Positions 38,330-47,106 of a stretch of DNA of 64,000 nt are shown piece after piece. The position numbers were made by a program, and so were the translations under genes. Each line of letters begins with the position of its first letter. Positions within the stretch are counted from its first letter, which is position 1. The notes beneath the pieces were generated by a model. The model worked only from the letters and a program-made list of their open reading frames with translations, did no database searches and was not told the DNA's origin. This DNA is from an uncultured Bacteroidota bacterium (lineage in GTDB: Bacteria > Bacteroidota > Bacteroidia > Flavobacteriales > Flavobacteriaceae). The stretch covers positions 1 to 64,000 of the forward strand of contig CAJWUI010000006.1 of NCBI GenBank assembly GCA_913047695.1. Reading direction: 5' to 3'.

Positions 38330-38980
38330 ATGAAATTAGGTATCCAAGCAGCTTTATGGATCTTATCGATTTTCTTTGCATACAAGATATATGATTCCAT
38401 CAGCGGTCCAATAAAATTTAATCAAGTAAAAAATCAAAGATTTGCTTTAGTTATTGATAGACTTAAAGATATTAGAACAGCACAAATAGCACATAAAGAT
38501 GTTAATGGTCAATTTTCTAACAATTTTGATAGTCTTGTAAAATTTGTAGATGAAGGAATTTTTACACTAATTGAAAAACGGGATTCATCGTATTTGGAAT
38601 ACGATCGTACATACAGGATTGATCTGTTAAAAGAAGTAATAGTTGTTGATACTTTAGGATTTGTTCCGGTTAAGGACTCGCTCTTTAAAAATAACAATTC
38701 CTATAAAAAAATGGCTTACTTGCCTATTGAAGGTTTAGAGGATAGTACATTTAATATTAAAGCTGAAATTATAAATAAAAATGGGTACAAGGTTCCAGTA
38801 TTTGAAGTAAAAATTTCTAAAAACGTTTTACTTTTTGATCAAAACGAAGATCTAGTGAAACAAGAAAACGAAACTGTATCAGTTGACGGCGTCAATGGTC
38901 CTGAAATTATCCTTGGATCTCTAAGCAAAGTGAGCACAAACGGAAATTGGCCAACAATATTTGATGCTAAAAGAGAATAA
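38330..38980 (+). CDS. Conserved membrane-anchored protein of unknown function
   Basis: A 216-residue protein with an N-terminal membrane segment (LGIQAALWILSIFFAYKIYDSI, residues 3-24) and a mostly polar periplasmic remainder. The region IDRLKDIRTAQIAHKDVNGQFSNNFDSLVKFV (about residues 42-74) recalls the helix after the hydrophobic start in pilin-like proteins, but no prepilin cleavage site is seen. I do not recognise a named family. It heads a cluster with DUF3822 (17-nt overlap) and rsmD, an order that I associate with Bacteroidota genomes, so it may work with the DUF3822 protein at the membrane. Confidence 0.7.
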   Translation: MKLGIQAALWILSIFFAYKIYDSISGPIKFNQVKNQRFALVIDRLKDIRTAQIAHKDVNGQFSNNFDSLVKFVDEGIFTLIEKRDSSYLEYDRTYRIDLLKEVIVVDTLGFVPVKDSLFKNNNSYKKMAYLPIEGLEDSTFNIKAEIINKNGYKVPVFEVKISKNVLLFDQNEDLVKQENETVSVDGVNGPEIILGSLSKVSTNGNWPTIFDAKRE

Positions 38981-39740
38981 TCACTACCAAAAAAAAAGCT
39001 TATCAATACATTATTTTAAAAATGGCTTTTCATTTTGCACAACCAATAGTGTAGATTTTTTTTCTCACCCTGATGATTTGTCTGAATTCGAATATACTTT
39101 CAGAAACTTTTTAGACAACAATTACCAGAAAAACTTTGAATACTTCAGCATAGTTTTTTTTCAAAATCCCTCGGCTCTAGTACCCTATGTTTTTTTTGAT
39201 AAACAAAGGTTAGATGATTACTTAAATCTTTATTTTAAAAAACCTAAAGCAGAGATCGTGATTTTCGATAAATTAATAAATCAAGAAAAAATAAATGTTT
39301 ATTCGGTTCCAAAGAAAATTTATAATATAATTGACAAACTAGATATAGATTTCAATATTTTCCATTACAATTCATTACTTATAAAAAGAGTTTTAAACTT
39401 AAGTTCAACTAAAAAATTTTCAAAACAACTCTTCATACACTTACACTTCAATACAATGGATCTCTTTCTTGTAAAAAATAAAAGTTTATTATTTTATAAT
39501 CGCTTTGTTATTAAAAAACAAAACGATTTTATGTATTATCTTTTTTTTCTTATTGAGCAGTTTGAACTTGAATCTCATCAGTTTGAGATAGTATTTTTAG
39601 GTAGGATAGATGCATTTGAGAGCTATTATGAAATAGTGAAGCATTATCATTCTAATATTGCTTTTTCTAACGAAGAGCCTCCCATAAATTTCAAGTTTTT
39701 AAAACATCATGCCCCTTATCTCTCATCTTCTTTTAACTGA
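38964..39740 (+). CDS. DUF3822-family protein
   Basis: A 258-residue cytoplasmic protein. The pattern, LSIHYFKNGFSFC near the N-terminus, KQLFIHLHFNTMDLFLVKNKSLLFYNRF near residues 153-180, and FLGRIDA near 213-219, is that of DUF3822, an actin-like-fold family found in Bacteroidota. The catalytic role is unknown. ATG at 38964 is preferred over a TTG three bases earlier; either way it overlaps the previous gene by about 17 bp. Its stop shares a base with the rsmD start (TGATG), so the two are translationally coupled. Confidence 0.75.
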   Translation: MLKENNHYQKKSLSIHYFKNGFSFCTTNSVDFFSHPDDLSEFEYTFRNFLDNNYQKNFEYFSIVFFQNPSALVPYVFFDKQRLDDYLNLYFKKPKAEIVIFDKLINQEKINVYSVPKKIYNIIDKLDIDFNIFHYNSLLIKRVLNLSSTKKFSKQLFIHLHFNTMDLFLVKNKSLLFYNRFVIKKQNDFMYYLFFLIEQFELESHQFEIVFLGRIDAFESYYEIVKHYHSNIAFSNEEPPINFKFLKHHAPYLSSSFN

Positions 39741-40309
39741 TGAGAATTATTTCAGGAAAATTAAAAGGAAGAAAAATTCACCCTCCAAAAAATCTACCTT
39801 CTAGACCTACAACTGACCGATTAAAAGAGGGTTTGTTCAATGTTTTACAAAACAGATTTGATTTTACAAACCTTAAAGTCTTGGATCTTTATTCAGGAAC
39901 AGGCAATATAAGCTATGAGTTTGCCTCTAGAGGATCATTAAATATTACATCTGTAGATCAGGATAGAATATGTGTTGAATTTATAAAAAAAACATCACTA
40001 TTATTTAATACAAAAATTAATGTTATCCGATCTGATAGTCTCACCTTTTTAAAAAAAAATAATAATAAGTTTAATTTAATCTTTGCTGATCCACCATATC
40101 AAATTCACTATGATACCTATAAAAAAATTATAAATTTAAGTATTGAGAAACTTCAAATTGATGGCATACTAATTATTGAACACAACAGAAAAATTGATCT
40201 TACAATACAACCCAATTATTATATGAAACGAAAGTACGGTGACAGTACCATTTCGTTTTTTAATTCAAATATCAAAAAAAAGCAGGCCTGTAAGCCGGAT
40301 TCTGTCTAG
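39740..40309 (+). CDS. rsmD: 16S rRNA (guanine(966)-N(2))-methyltransferase
   Basis: A 189-residue SAM-dependent methyltransferase modifying G966 of 16S rRNA. Signature pieces: MRIISGKLKGRKIHPPKNLPSR, TTDRLKEGLFNVL, DLYSGTGNISYEFASRG (SAM loop, about residues 50-66), and the catalytic FADPPYQ (about 114-120). The last residues (KQACKPDSV) are coded by DNA that is also the 3' end of RNase P RNA on the other strand: the gene overlaps rnpB by 29 bp. The family normally ends shortly after the YGDSTISFF motif, so the tail is an extension into rnpB, not a conserved part. Confidence 0.93.
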   Translation: MRIISGKLKGRKIHPPKNLPSRPTTDRLKEGLFNVLQNRFDFTNLKVLDLYSGTGNISYEFASRGSLNITSVDQDRICVEFIKKTSLLFNTKINVIRSDSLTFLKKNNNKFNLIFADPPYQIHYDTYKKIINLSIEKLQIDGILIIEHNRKIDLTIQPNYYMKRKYGDSTISFFNSNIKKKQACKPDSV

Positions 40310-40564
40310 TCCTATCATTTATCTGGGTGTAAAATTACTTTAACACTCTTGCCGCCTACCCCTCTATATCGAACGAGCCATTCTTTCATAGATATACTTG
40401 GCGTTGCACCACACAGAGTTTACATGATTTCACTACAGCCTAACTGTACATTCTTTCTGTTGCACTTTTCCTCTTCTCAAGAAGGACGGGTGTTACCCGC
40501 TATGTCGCTCTTTGGTGTCCGGACTTTCCTCTCCTAAAATTTAGAAGCGATAAGATAGCCTGCT
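40281..40564 (-). ncRNA. rnpB: RNase P RNA (class A, shortened)
   Basis: On the minus strand the catalytic RNA of RNase P is recognised by GAGGAAAGTCCGGACACC near the 5' end, AGTGCAACAGAAAG, GTAAACTC, GGGGTAGGCGGC, and the 3' end GACAGAATCCGGCTTACAGG. The 5' AGCAGGC (40564-40558) pairs with 3' GCCTGCT (40287-40281) as a 7-bp P1, followed by seven Ts (40280-40274) that would terminate it. It is 284 nt, shorter than the 377 nt of E. coli. By text alignment, the arms matching P12 and P13/P14 of E. coli are absent or reduced, and the L15 GGU motif reads GGC. It processes pre-tRNA 5' ends. Confidence 0.93.
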
Positions 40565-40567
40565 AAA

Positions 40568-40575
40568 CAAATTTA
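40568..40575 (-). promoter_or_regulatory. -7 box of the rnpB promoter
   Basis: TAAATTTG on the minus strand fits TAnnTTTG and ends 3 nt before the first base of P1, which is close to the expected start site. The triplet 19 nt upstream is TTT, not TTG. Confidence 0.6.
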
Positions 40576-40653
40576 ATCATTTGTTAATAATTTTAAATAA
40601 ATATAATCAAGACTGTTTTACAAAAACTTTATTAGATTTATATATTTATTTAC

Positions 40654-42402
40654 ATGAAGCAATTCATAGTTTCAGCTTTAAAATACAGGCCAAAGTCATT
40701 CGAAGAGGTAATTGGACAAGACAATGTTACTTATACTTTAAAAAATAGTTTAATAACAAACCAAATTCCACAAGCTCTCATTTTTTCTGGACCAAGAGGA
40801 GTTGGTAAAACATCTTGTGCACGTATTTTAGCAAAAGAAATCAACAATTTAGAATCAAATAACTCGGAAGATTACACTTTTAATATTTTTGAATTAGACG
40901 CCGCATCTAATAATTCAGTAGAAGACATTCGTAAAATTAATGAACAAGTTAGAATACCACCTAGAATTGGTAAGTATAAAGTTTATATAATTGATGAAGT
41001 CCACATGCTTTCAAATTCTGCATTTAACGCATTTTTGAAAACACTAGAAGAACCACCAAAACATATTATTTTTATTCTTGCCACAACCGAAAAAAATAAA
41101 ATTATACCAACAGTTCTATCTAGATGTCAGATTTATGATTTCAATCGTATTTCGGTCGTAGATATCCAATCTTATCTAAAAAAAATAGCTGTCAAAAGTA
41201 AGTTCAAATTTGAGGAAAACGCTCTATTTCTTATTGCCCAAAAAGCTGACGGATCTCTTAGAGATGCTTTGTCAATTTATGACAGGATGGTTAGTTTTAC
41301 AAAAGCAGACCTAAATGAAAAATCAGTAGCTGACAACCTGAATCTCATAGATAACAAAACATACTGTAGTTTAGGAAAAATTATTTTTAGTAATAACATA
41401 CCCCAATTAATAAAAAGCTATGACAAATTGAAAAAAAGAGGGATTGAAGATGCTCAATTTATTAATGGGCTTGCAAACTTTTTTAGAAACTTAATTTTGG
41501 CAAAAGATTTTAAAACTCTTCATCTACTTGAAGTTGGAGAAGAATTAAAATTAGAATATGCCGAGATTTCAAAAAAACTTTTACTTACTAAAATATTGGA
41601 GTCAATAGAATTAATAAATAAAAGTGAGATAAACTTCAGAAATGTCAGAAACAAAAGAGTTCATTTAGAGCTGACCTTAATGCGACTTGCTTCCATTGAA
41701 TACGGTAGTGAAAAAAAAAATGATCAAAGTTCAAGTAATTATAAATCACCAATATCAAAAGCAAATAATAATTTAGAGTTGTCATCTGAAGTTCAAGAAA
41801 GAAAAGATATTTTAAATGACGCTTCGAATGATTTTATTAAAACAGAAAAAAATAAGAGCTCTAACATTAATTTAAAAAAAAATGAAGTAAAAGAGACTAA
41901 AATAGAAACATCAAATACAAATAGATTTGACAAAAATGAAAATCATAGTAAAATCTCAAGTTACTCACTCTCAAGTATAGAGGTTAAAAAAAGTTTAAAA
42001 GATATCAAGAAAAATAAAAATGAGGTTCATGATCTGGCAGAAGAAAAATTTAAACTTGAGGATCTAAAAGTTGTAATTCAAGAATATATAGAACAATTAA
42101 AAAAAGAAGGAAAACTAAACTTAACTTCAATTTTAAGTATGAATCCAGTCAAATTAGATAATAATAATGTCATTTTTACAGTTGCAAATGAATTGAATAG
42201 AGTAGAAATAAATCTTGAAAAAGAGAAACTATTGTCCTTTATTTGTAATAAGTTAAACAATTTTAAAATTGCGGTTCAAGTTAATATTTCCGAGATAAAA
42301 AAAGAAAAAATCATTTTTACTCAAAAGGAAAAATATCAACACCTTTTAGAGATCAACCCATCTGTAGAAACTCTAAGAAAAAAGTTTGACCTTGAATATT
42401 AA
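40654..42402 (+). CDS. dnaX: DNA polymerase III subunit gamma/tau
   Basis: A 582-residue clamp-loader ATPase. Residues 1-220 are the AAA+ core with Walker A FSGPRGVGKTSCARILAK (about 44-61), ELDAASNNSVEDIR, Walker B VYIIDEVHMLS, and sensor ILATTEKNKIIPTVLSRCQ. The four-cysteine zinc module that E. coli DnaX has between Walker A and ELDAAS is missing: only about eleven non-cysteine residues (NLESNNSEDYT) are there, as in other flavobacteria I recall. Residues of about 360-470 form a Lys/Asn/Ser-rich linker of low complexity. A C-terminal region of about 110 residues remains. It lies 12 nt before miaE on the same strand. Confidence 0.94.
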   Translation: MKQFIVSALKYRPKSFEEVIGQDNVTYTLKNSLITNQIPQALIFSGPRGVGKTSCARILAKEINNLESNNSEDYTFNIFELDAASNNSVEDIRKINEQVRIPPRIGKYKVYIIDEVHMLSNSAFNAFLKTLEEPPKHIIFILATTEKNKIIPTVLSRCQIYDFNRISVVDIQSYLKKIAVKSKFKFEENALFLIAQKADGSLRDALSIYDRMVSFTKADLNEKSVADNLNLIDNKTYCSLGKIIFSNNIPQLIKSYDKLKKRGIEDAQFINGLANFFRNLILAKDFKTLHLLEVGEELKLEYAEISKKLLLTKILESIELINKSEINFRNVRNKRVHLELTLMRLASIEYGSEKKNDQSSSNYKSPISKANNNLELSSEVQERKDILNDASNDFIKTEKNKSSNINLKKNEVKETKIETSNTNRFDKNENHSKISSYSLSSIEVKKSLKDIKKNKNEVHDLAEEKFKLEDLKVVIQEYIEQLKKEGKLNLTSILSMNPVKLDNNNVIFTVANELNRVEINLEKEKLLSFICNKLNNFKIAVQVNISEIKKEKIIFTQKEKYQHLLEINPSVETLRKKFDLEY

Positions 42403-42414
42403 ACTATTATTTAG

Positions 42415-42999
42415 ATGTTAGGCTTGAAGTTACCCTCTGACCCACTCTGGGCAAGAATTGCGAAAAATAATTTACAAGAAATATTAACAGACCATGCTTA
42501 CTGTGAACAAAAAGCAGCAAGCTCCGCAATCTCCCTTGTAATTTCTTTTCCAGAAAAATCAGAATTAGTTAAAATAATGTTGGAGATAGCCAAAGAAGAA
42601 ATTATTCATTTTCAAATGGTTCACGAATTAATTTTAGAAAGAGGGTTTTCCCTCGGCAGAGAAAGAAAAGATGAATACGTAATTAAATTAAAATCATTTT
42701 TTCCTAAAGGAGGAGATAGAAACAATCATCTTGTAAATAGATTATTATATGGTGCATTAATTGAAGCAAGAAGCTGTGAACGTTTTAAAATTTTATCAAC
42801 AGAATTGGAAGAAAAAAAATTACGATTATTCTATAAAAAATTAATGATAAGTGAAGCACATCACTATAATATTTTTTTAAAACTAGCTCGTAAATATGGT
42901 AAATCTAAAGAAAAAGTAAATCAAAAATGGGAATCATTATTAGAATTTGAAAAAAATCTTATTGGGGAACTAAATAATAAGGAATCTATCCATGGCTAG
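42415..42999 (+). CDS. miaE: tRNA-(ms2io6A)-hydroxylase
   Basis: A 194-residue di-iron monooxygenase that hydroxylates the isopentenyl group of ms2i6A37 in tRNA. The four-helix ligand set shows as HAYCEQKAASSAISL (Glu, about residue 32), EIAKEEIIHFQMVHE (Glu-x-x-His), LIEARSCERFKI and SEAHHYNIFLKLA (Glu-x-x-His). Length matches the family. Start ATG at 42415 is 12 nt behind dnaX, so they are probably cotranscribed. It converges on ppx with only 3 nt between stops. Confidence 0.92.
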   Translation: MLGLKLPSDPLWARIAKNNLQEILTDHAYCEQKAASSAISLVISFPEKSELVKIMLEIAKEEIIHFQMVHELILERGFSLGRERKDEYVIKLKSFFPKGGDRNNHLVNRLLYGALIEARSCERFKILSTELEEKKLRLFYKKLMISEAHHYNIFLKLARKYGKSKEKVNQKWESLLEFEKNLIGELNNKESIHG

Positions 43000-43002
43000 T
43001 GA

Positions 43003-43887
43003 TTAATTTAGTTTTTTACATAATTCTTTGATCATACCGTCTGAAAGACCAACCCTTGGTACATAAACTTCTTTTGCACCACTCCATTCAAAAATTTTAA
43101 GAAATAATTCTGTCGCAGGAATTATTACATCTGATCTATCTTGATTGAGAGCAAATTTAATTATACGTTCTTCATATGATAGTGAATTAAGATTTTTATA
43201 AATTTTTCTTAATTTTTTGTATGTAAGAGGTTTATTATCTTTATTATTTGAAATTTTATGAAGCTTATTAATATTTCCTCCTGTTCCTAACAGAAAAATA
43301 TTTGTAAAAGATTTTGTATTAGTTATTACCCATTTTTTTGCCTTAATCCAGGTTTCATTTTCTACACCGTCATTTAACAGACGTACTGTCCCTATTTTCA
43401 ATGAAATTGATTTTAGAGTTTTTTGATTCTTTATAATACTTAATTCAGTACTACCTCCACCAACATCAATATATAAGATTGTTTTCTTAGGATCAATGCC
43501 ATCGAAAACATTACTATTAGAAATTATTCTTGCTTCTTTTTTACCATCAATAATTTGAATATTTATCCCTGATTTTTTTTTAACTCTATCAATAACGTAC
43601 TTTCCGTTTTTTGCTTCTCTAAGTGCTGCCGTTGCAAAAGCTAAATAATTCTTAACATCGTGTACTTTCATAAGATTTTTGAAAGACTTCATGGATCTGG
43701 ATATCTGCTTAATATTATTTCTGGAAATTATGCCAGTTGTAAATGCATCTTGTCCCAATCTTATAGGGACCCTAACTAAACTATTTTTGAGTGTAATGGT
43801 TTCTTTTTTATACTCGATGACATTTGAAATTAATAAACGTAAAGCATTAGAGCCAATATCTATTGCCGCATATTTGGTGATCCTCAT
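43003..43887 (-). CDS. ppx: Ppx/GppA-family phosphatase (exopolyphosphatase-like)
   Basis: A 294-residue protein of the ASKHA fold. The first phosphate loop is YAAIDIGSNALRLLIS (about residues 6-21) and the second is LYIDVGGGSTELSII (about 136-150). It removes terminal phosphate from polyphosphate, or from pppGpp as GppA does; motifs do not settle which. It lacks the C-terminal HD-like domain of E. coli Ppx, which is normal for short Bacteroidota members. It overlaps the end of ppk1 by 4 bp (ATGA), so polyphosphate synthesis and breakdown genes are translationally coupled. Confidence 0.88.
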   Translation of the reverse strand: MRITKYAAIDIGSNALRLLISNVIEYKKETITLKNSLVRVPIRLGQDAFTTGIISRNNIKQISRSMKSFKNLMKVHDVKNYLAFATAALREAKNGKYVIDRVKKKSGINIQIIDGKKEARIISNSNVFDGIDPKKTILYIDVGGGSTELSIIKNQKTLKSISLKIGTVRLLNDGVENETWIKAKKWVITNTKSFTNIFLLGTGGNINKLHKISNNKDNKPLTYKKLRKIYKNLNSLSYEERIIKFALNQDRSDVIIPATELFLKIFEWSGAKEVYVPRVGLSDGMIKELCKKLN

Positions 43888-45944
43888 AAATTATCATTAT
43901 TTCTATAGTACTCGTAAATATCTAATTGTGAACGAACAGGAGATTTATTATTCCTAATGAGTTGATTTTGGGTATAGCCATTTATTCTTCTTGCTTTTAC
44001 ATTATCATTCCAGGTAATGTCAAAAACATCAATAATTTGTTGTTGAAGATTTAAATCATATATAGGTGTTGCCACCTCTACTCTATTTTCTATATTTCTA
44101 GTCATAAAATCTGCTGACGAAATATAAATTTTAGGTTTATCAAGATTTGTAAAATGATATACTCTAGGATGTTCCAAAAACTTATCTACTATACTAATTA
44201 CCTCAATATTTTCACTCATCCCTTTTACTCCTGGTATAAGGCAACAAATTCCTCTAACAATCATTTTGATTGGAACTCCAGCGTTGCTAGCCTCATAGAG
44301 TTTTTCAATCATTTTGAAGTTTGTTATTGCATTTAACTTTAATTTTATACCACTCGCCATTCCAGCTAGAGCATTTTCTATTTCCTTGTCAATCATCTTT
44401 ACAATGAAGCTATTAGTATAATGTGGTGATACAATTAAGTGTTTATATTTTTTTAATTTGTAATGTACTTGAAGAAAATTAAAAACTTTATTTACATCCC
44501 TTAAAATTTTTTGATTTGCCGTAAAAAGTGTGTAGTCAGTATAAATCTTTGCAGTATCCTCATTAAGATTACCTGTACTTATAAAACCATAACGTATGTT
44601 TTTATTATTAATCTTTTTCTCAACTAAACATATTTTTGAGTGAACTTTAAGTCCAGGGATTCCGAAAATTAGCTCAACACCGGCAGCTTGCATCTGCTCA
44701 GCATATGTAATATTATTTGTTTCGTCAAAACGCGCTTGGAGTTCAATCTGAACCAAAACTTTCTTTCCATTTTTCGCAGCATTAATTAGTGACCTAGCAA
44801 CATTAGAAATTTTGGATAAGCGGTATATGGTGATTTTTATAGTTATAACCTCAGGATCTAAAGCAGCTTCACGAAGGAACTTTATAAGGAAAGAAAAACT
44901 GTGATAAGGTGTATATAGTAAATAATCTTTAGCTTCAACAGCTTTAAAAATACTCTTTTCTAATGAAAGACCTTTAACTGGTAAAGGTTCTTTATTTTCA
45001 TATTGCAAATCTTTTCTATCTAGTTCAGGTAAGTTCATGTAATCACGGCGATGATGATAACGACCTCCAGGAATTAGACTGTCATTCGTACCAACTCCTA
45101 AAAGATTTTTAATTACTTTTAATGTATCAGCACCGATTCCTTTATCGTAAACAAGCCTGACTGGTTCTGCTAAAAAACGATCCCTAACGCTTTCAATTAT
45201 CTTATTAATATAACTTTTTGAAACATCACCTTCCATATCTAACTCAGCATCGCGTGTAACTTTTATCATATGTGCCTCAATTTTAACAAAATCAAAAAAA
45301 TTGAAAATTAAATGAAAATGATACCTTATCAGATCGTCAAGGAACATGACGTATTGTTTTTTTCCTATTTTGGGTAAAACAATGAATCTATTCAAATCTC
45401 TGGGTATTTCAATAAGTGCAAATTGCGTATGCTCTGTTGTGCCCTTTGATTCAAAGCCGAGTTTGACAGCAAGGAAAGCTAAATTATCTGAAAAGTCTTG
45501 CTCAGAATTTTCTCTTACTATAATCGTCATTAATGTAGGACTAACTTTCTGTATAAAATACTCTTTCAAAAAAGCTTTATGTTCATCTAAAACTTGGTTT
45601 TCGTTTATAAAATAAATATGTTCTTTTTCTAATTTACTTTCGATTTCTGAAAGAATTTTCATACTTTCTTTCTGTTGATTAATAACCTTTCCAGTTATTG
45701 TTTTAAGTAGATCCGAAGCACTCTTCCCTCCAAAAATCTTCTTTCCTGATTTTTCAGATTGTGCAATCCGCTGGACAGTTGAAAATCGAACTTGAAAAAA
45801 TTCATCCAAATTATTAGAAAAAATACCTATAAATCTTAATCTTTCTAAAAGTGGCACATGTTGGTCAGCTGCCTCCTGCAATACCCTAGCATTGAAATCC
45901 AACCAGCTTAACTCTCTATTGATATATCGTATTTTACTAAACAT
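43884..45944 (-). CDS. ppk1: Polyphosphate kinase 1
   Basis: A 686-residue enzyme that reversibly makes inorganic polyphosphate from ATP. Visible motifs: YINRELSWLDFNARVLQEA at the N-terminus, PYHSFSFLIKFL, the catalytic histidine in LKVHSKICLVEK (about residue 431), GLMP-like N-loop replaced by ISTGNLNEDTAKIYTDYTLF, and PLD-like C-terminal elements ISSADFMTRN near residues 610-620. Length is normal. It follows sixA by 1 nt and overlaps ppx by 4 bp in a minus-strand operon. Confidence 0.95.
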   Translation of the reverse strand: MFSKIRYINRELSWLDFNARVLQEAADQHVPLLERLRFIGIFSNNLDEFFQVRFSTVQRIAQSEKSGKKIFGGKSASDLLKTITGKVINQQKESMKILSEIESKLEKEHIYFINENQVLDEHKAFLKEYFIQKVSPTLMTIIVRENSEQDFSDNLAFLAVKLGFESKGTTEHTQFALIEIPRDLNRFIVLPKIGKKQYVMFLDDLIRYHFHLIFNFFDFVKIEAHMIKVTRDAELDMEGDVSKSYINKIIESVRDRFLAEPVRLVYDKGIGADTLKVIKNLLGVGTNDSLIPGGRYHHRRDYMNLPELDRKDLQYENKEPLPVKGLSLEKSIFKAVEAKDYLLYTPYHSFSFLIKFLREAALDPEVITIKITIYRLSKISNVARSLINAAKNGKKVLVQIELQARFDETNNITYAEQMQAAGVELIFGIPGLKVHSKICLVEKKINNKNIRYGFISTGNLNEDTAKIYTDYTLFTANQKILRDVNKVFNFLQVHYKLKKYKHLIVSPHYTNSFIVKMIDKEIENALAGMASGIKLKLNAITNFKMIEKLYEASNAGVPIKMIVRGICCLIPGVKGMSENIEVISIVDKFLEHPRVYHFTNLDKPKIYISSADFMTRNIENRVEVATPIYDLNLQQQIIDVFDITWNDNVKARRINGYTQNQLIRNNKSPVRSQLDIYEYYRNNDNL

Positions 45945-45945
45945 A

Positions 45946-46431
45946 CTATCTTAGAATTTCCTTTGGCATCCCAAGTTTTAGTTTCCCATCAGAAATATTT
46001 TTCCATTTTATTTGAGAAAAGTTTAATTCAGCCCAAGCAGAAGTTGGTAAATGTATAGAATCTGTTTTGGACAAATGTGATATAGCCTCTGAAAATGCTG
46101 GATTATGCCCAACGCAAATTACTGAATTATAGTCATCTGAAATATTAAAAATAAAATCGAGTAATTTCGATAATTCAAATGTATAAAGTTCTTTTTTTAA
46201 AACAATTTTATTAAAACTCAACCCTAGAGAGTTTATCATAATACAAGCTGTGTGTAGAGCACGATTAGCTGGACTCGAAAAAATTAAATCTGCTCCAGAT
46301 AAAACATTTGAGCTATTAAATGAAATCATTGTGATACGATTAATCCCCTTTTCTGTTAACGGCCTATCTTTGTCAGAAACATTAAAATCCCATGATGATT
46401 TTGCATGGCGTAATAAAACAAGCCTCTTCAT
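45946..46431 (-). CDS. SixA-like histidine phosphatase
   Basis: A 161-residue member of the histidine phosphatase superfamily. It begins MKRLVLLRHAKSSWDF, where RHA carries the phospho-accepting histidine; the second catalytic histidine is in ICVGHNPAFSEAIS. The open frame can be extended 38 codons to 46545, but that part lies inside pdxH and lacks homology, so ATG at 46431 is the start. SixA in E. coli dephosphorylates His on the ArcB kinase or the PTS; here the partner is unknown. It sits 1 nt behind pdxH and 1 nt before ppk1, inside the operon. Confidence 0.85.
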   Translation of the reverse strand: MKRLVLLRHAKSSWDFNVSDKDRPLTEKGINRITMISFNSSNVLSGADLIFSSPANRALHTACIMINSLGLSFNKIVLKKELYTFELSKLLDFIFNISDDYNSVICVGHNPAFSEAISHLSKTDSIHLPTSAWAELNFSQIKWKNISDGKLKLGMPKEILR

Positions 46432-46432
46432 T

Positions 46433-47080
46433 TTATGGAGATAGCCTTTTAATGTCCCAAGAATTTTTAACCAAAATACATAATATTCTGTCATGCAATC
46501 TATTAGCTCTTCCTTGCCAAAATTCAACAGATTTAGGTTTAACAAGATATCCTCCCCAGTTCTTAGGTCGCTTGATTTCTTTTGTAATATATTTTTTTTC
46601 CATCAAATCCATTTTTTCCTCAAGGATTTCTCTACTTTTTATTACTTTGCTTTGCTTTGAAACCAAAGCACTAATTTGACTTCCCCTAGGGCGAGATGAA
46701 AAATAATTATCAGAATCTTCAGAGGAAATTTTTTCGATTTCACCTTTTATAATGACTTGTCTTTCAAGAGGAGGCCAAAAAAAGGATAATCCAACTTTTG
46801 AGTGGTAGTCGATTGATAATCCCTTTTCACTTTTGTAGTTAGTATAAAAAATAAATCCCTCTTCCGTAAAAAATTTAAGTAAAACCACTCTTCCCTTCGG
46901 AAAATTATCTAGACCAAGGGTTGTTAAAGTCATAGCATTTGCCTCTTCAATATTCTTATTATTAAGTGCATCATCAAACCATAACTTAAAAAACTCCATA
47001 GGTTGAAAATTGACATCGGCAAGACTCAATTTACTTTTATCATATGATTTCCTTAAATGGCCTATATCCTTATTTTTCAT
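46433..47080 (-). CDS. pdxH: Pyridoxamine 5'-phosphate oxidase
   Basis: A 215-residue FMN enzyme that oxidises pyridoxamine or pyridoxine 5'-phosphate to PLP. Family motifs: DVNFQPMEFFKLWFDDALN, AMTLTTLGLDNFPKGRVVLLK (about residues 45-66), FYTNYKSEKG, LSFFWPPLERQVIIKG (about 98-113), SRPRGSQISALVSKQS and WGGYLVKPKSVEFWQGR (about 171-187). Length and end are normal. It lies 26 nt behind rnz and 1 nt before sixA. Confidence 0.94.
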   Translation of the reverse strand: MKNKDIGHLRKSYDKSKLSLADVNFQPMEFFKLWFDDALNNKNIEEANAMTLTTLGLDNFPKGRVVLLKFFTEEGFIFYTNYKSEKGLSIDYHSKVGLSFFWPPLERQVIIKGEIEKISSEDSDNYFSSRPRGSQISALVSKQSKVIKSREILEEKMDLMEKKYITKEIKRPKNWGGYLVKPKSVEFWQGRANRLHDRILCILVKNSWDIKRLSP

Positions 47081-47106
47081 TTTAATGCAATTTACAACCC
47101 ATTTGT

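Noticed and set aside
40349-40537. 62-residue open frame on the plus strand starting MPPTPLYRTSHSF
   Set aside because: It is the antisense of RNase P RNA and a well-known type of false protein.
46432-46545. N-terminal extension of the SixA-like protein
   Set aside because: It lies inside pdxH in another frame and has no homology; the family starts at MKRLVLLRHAKSSW (46431).
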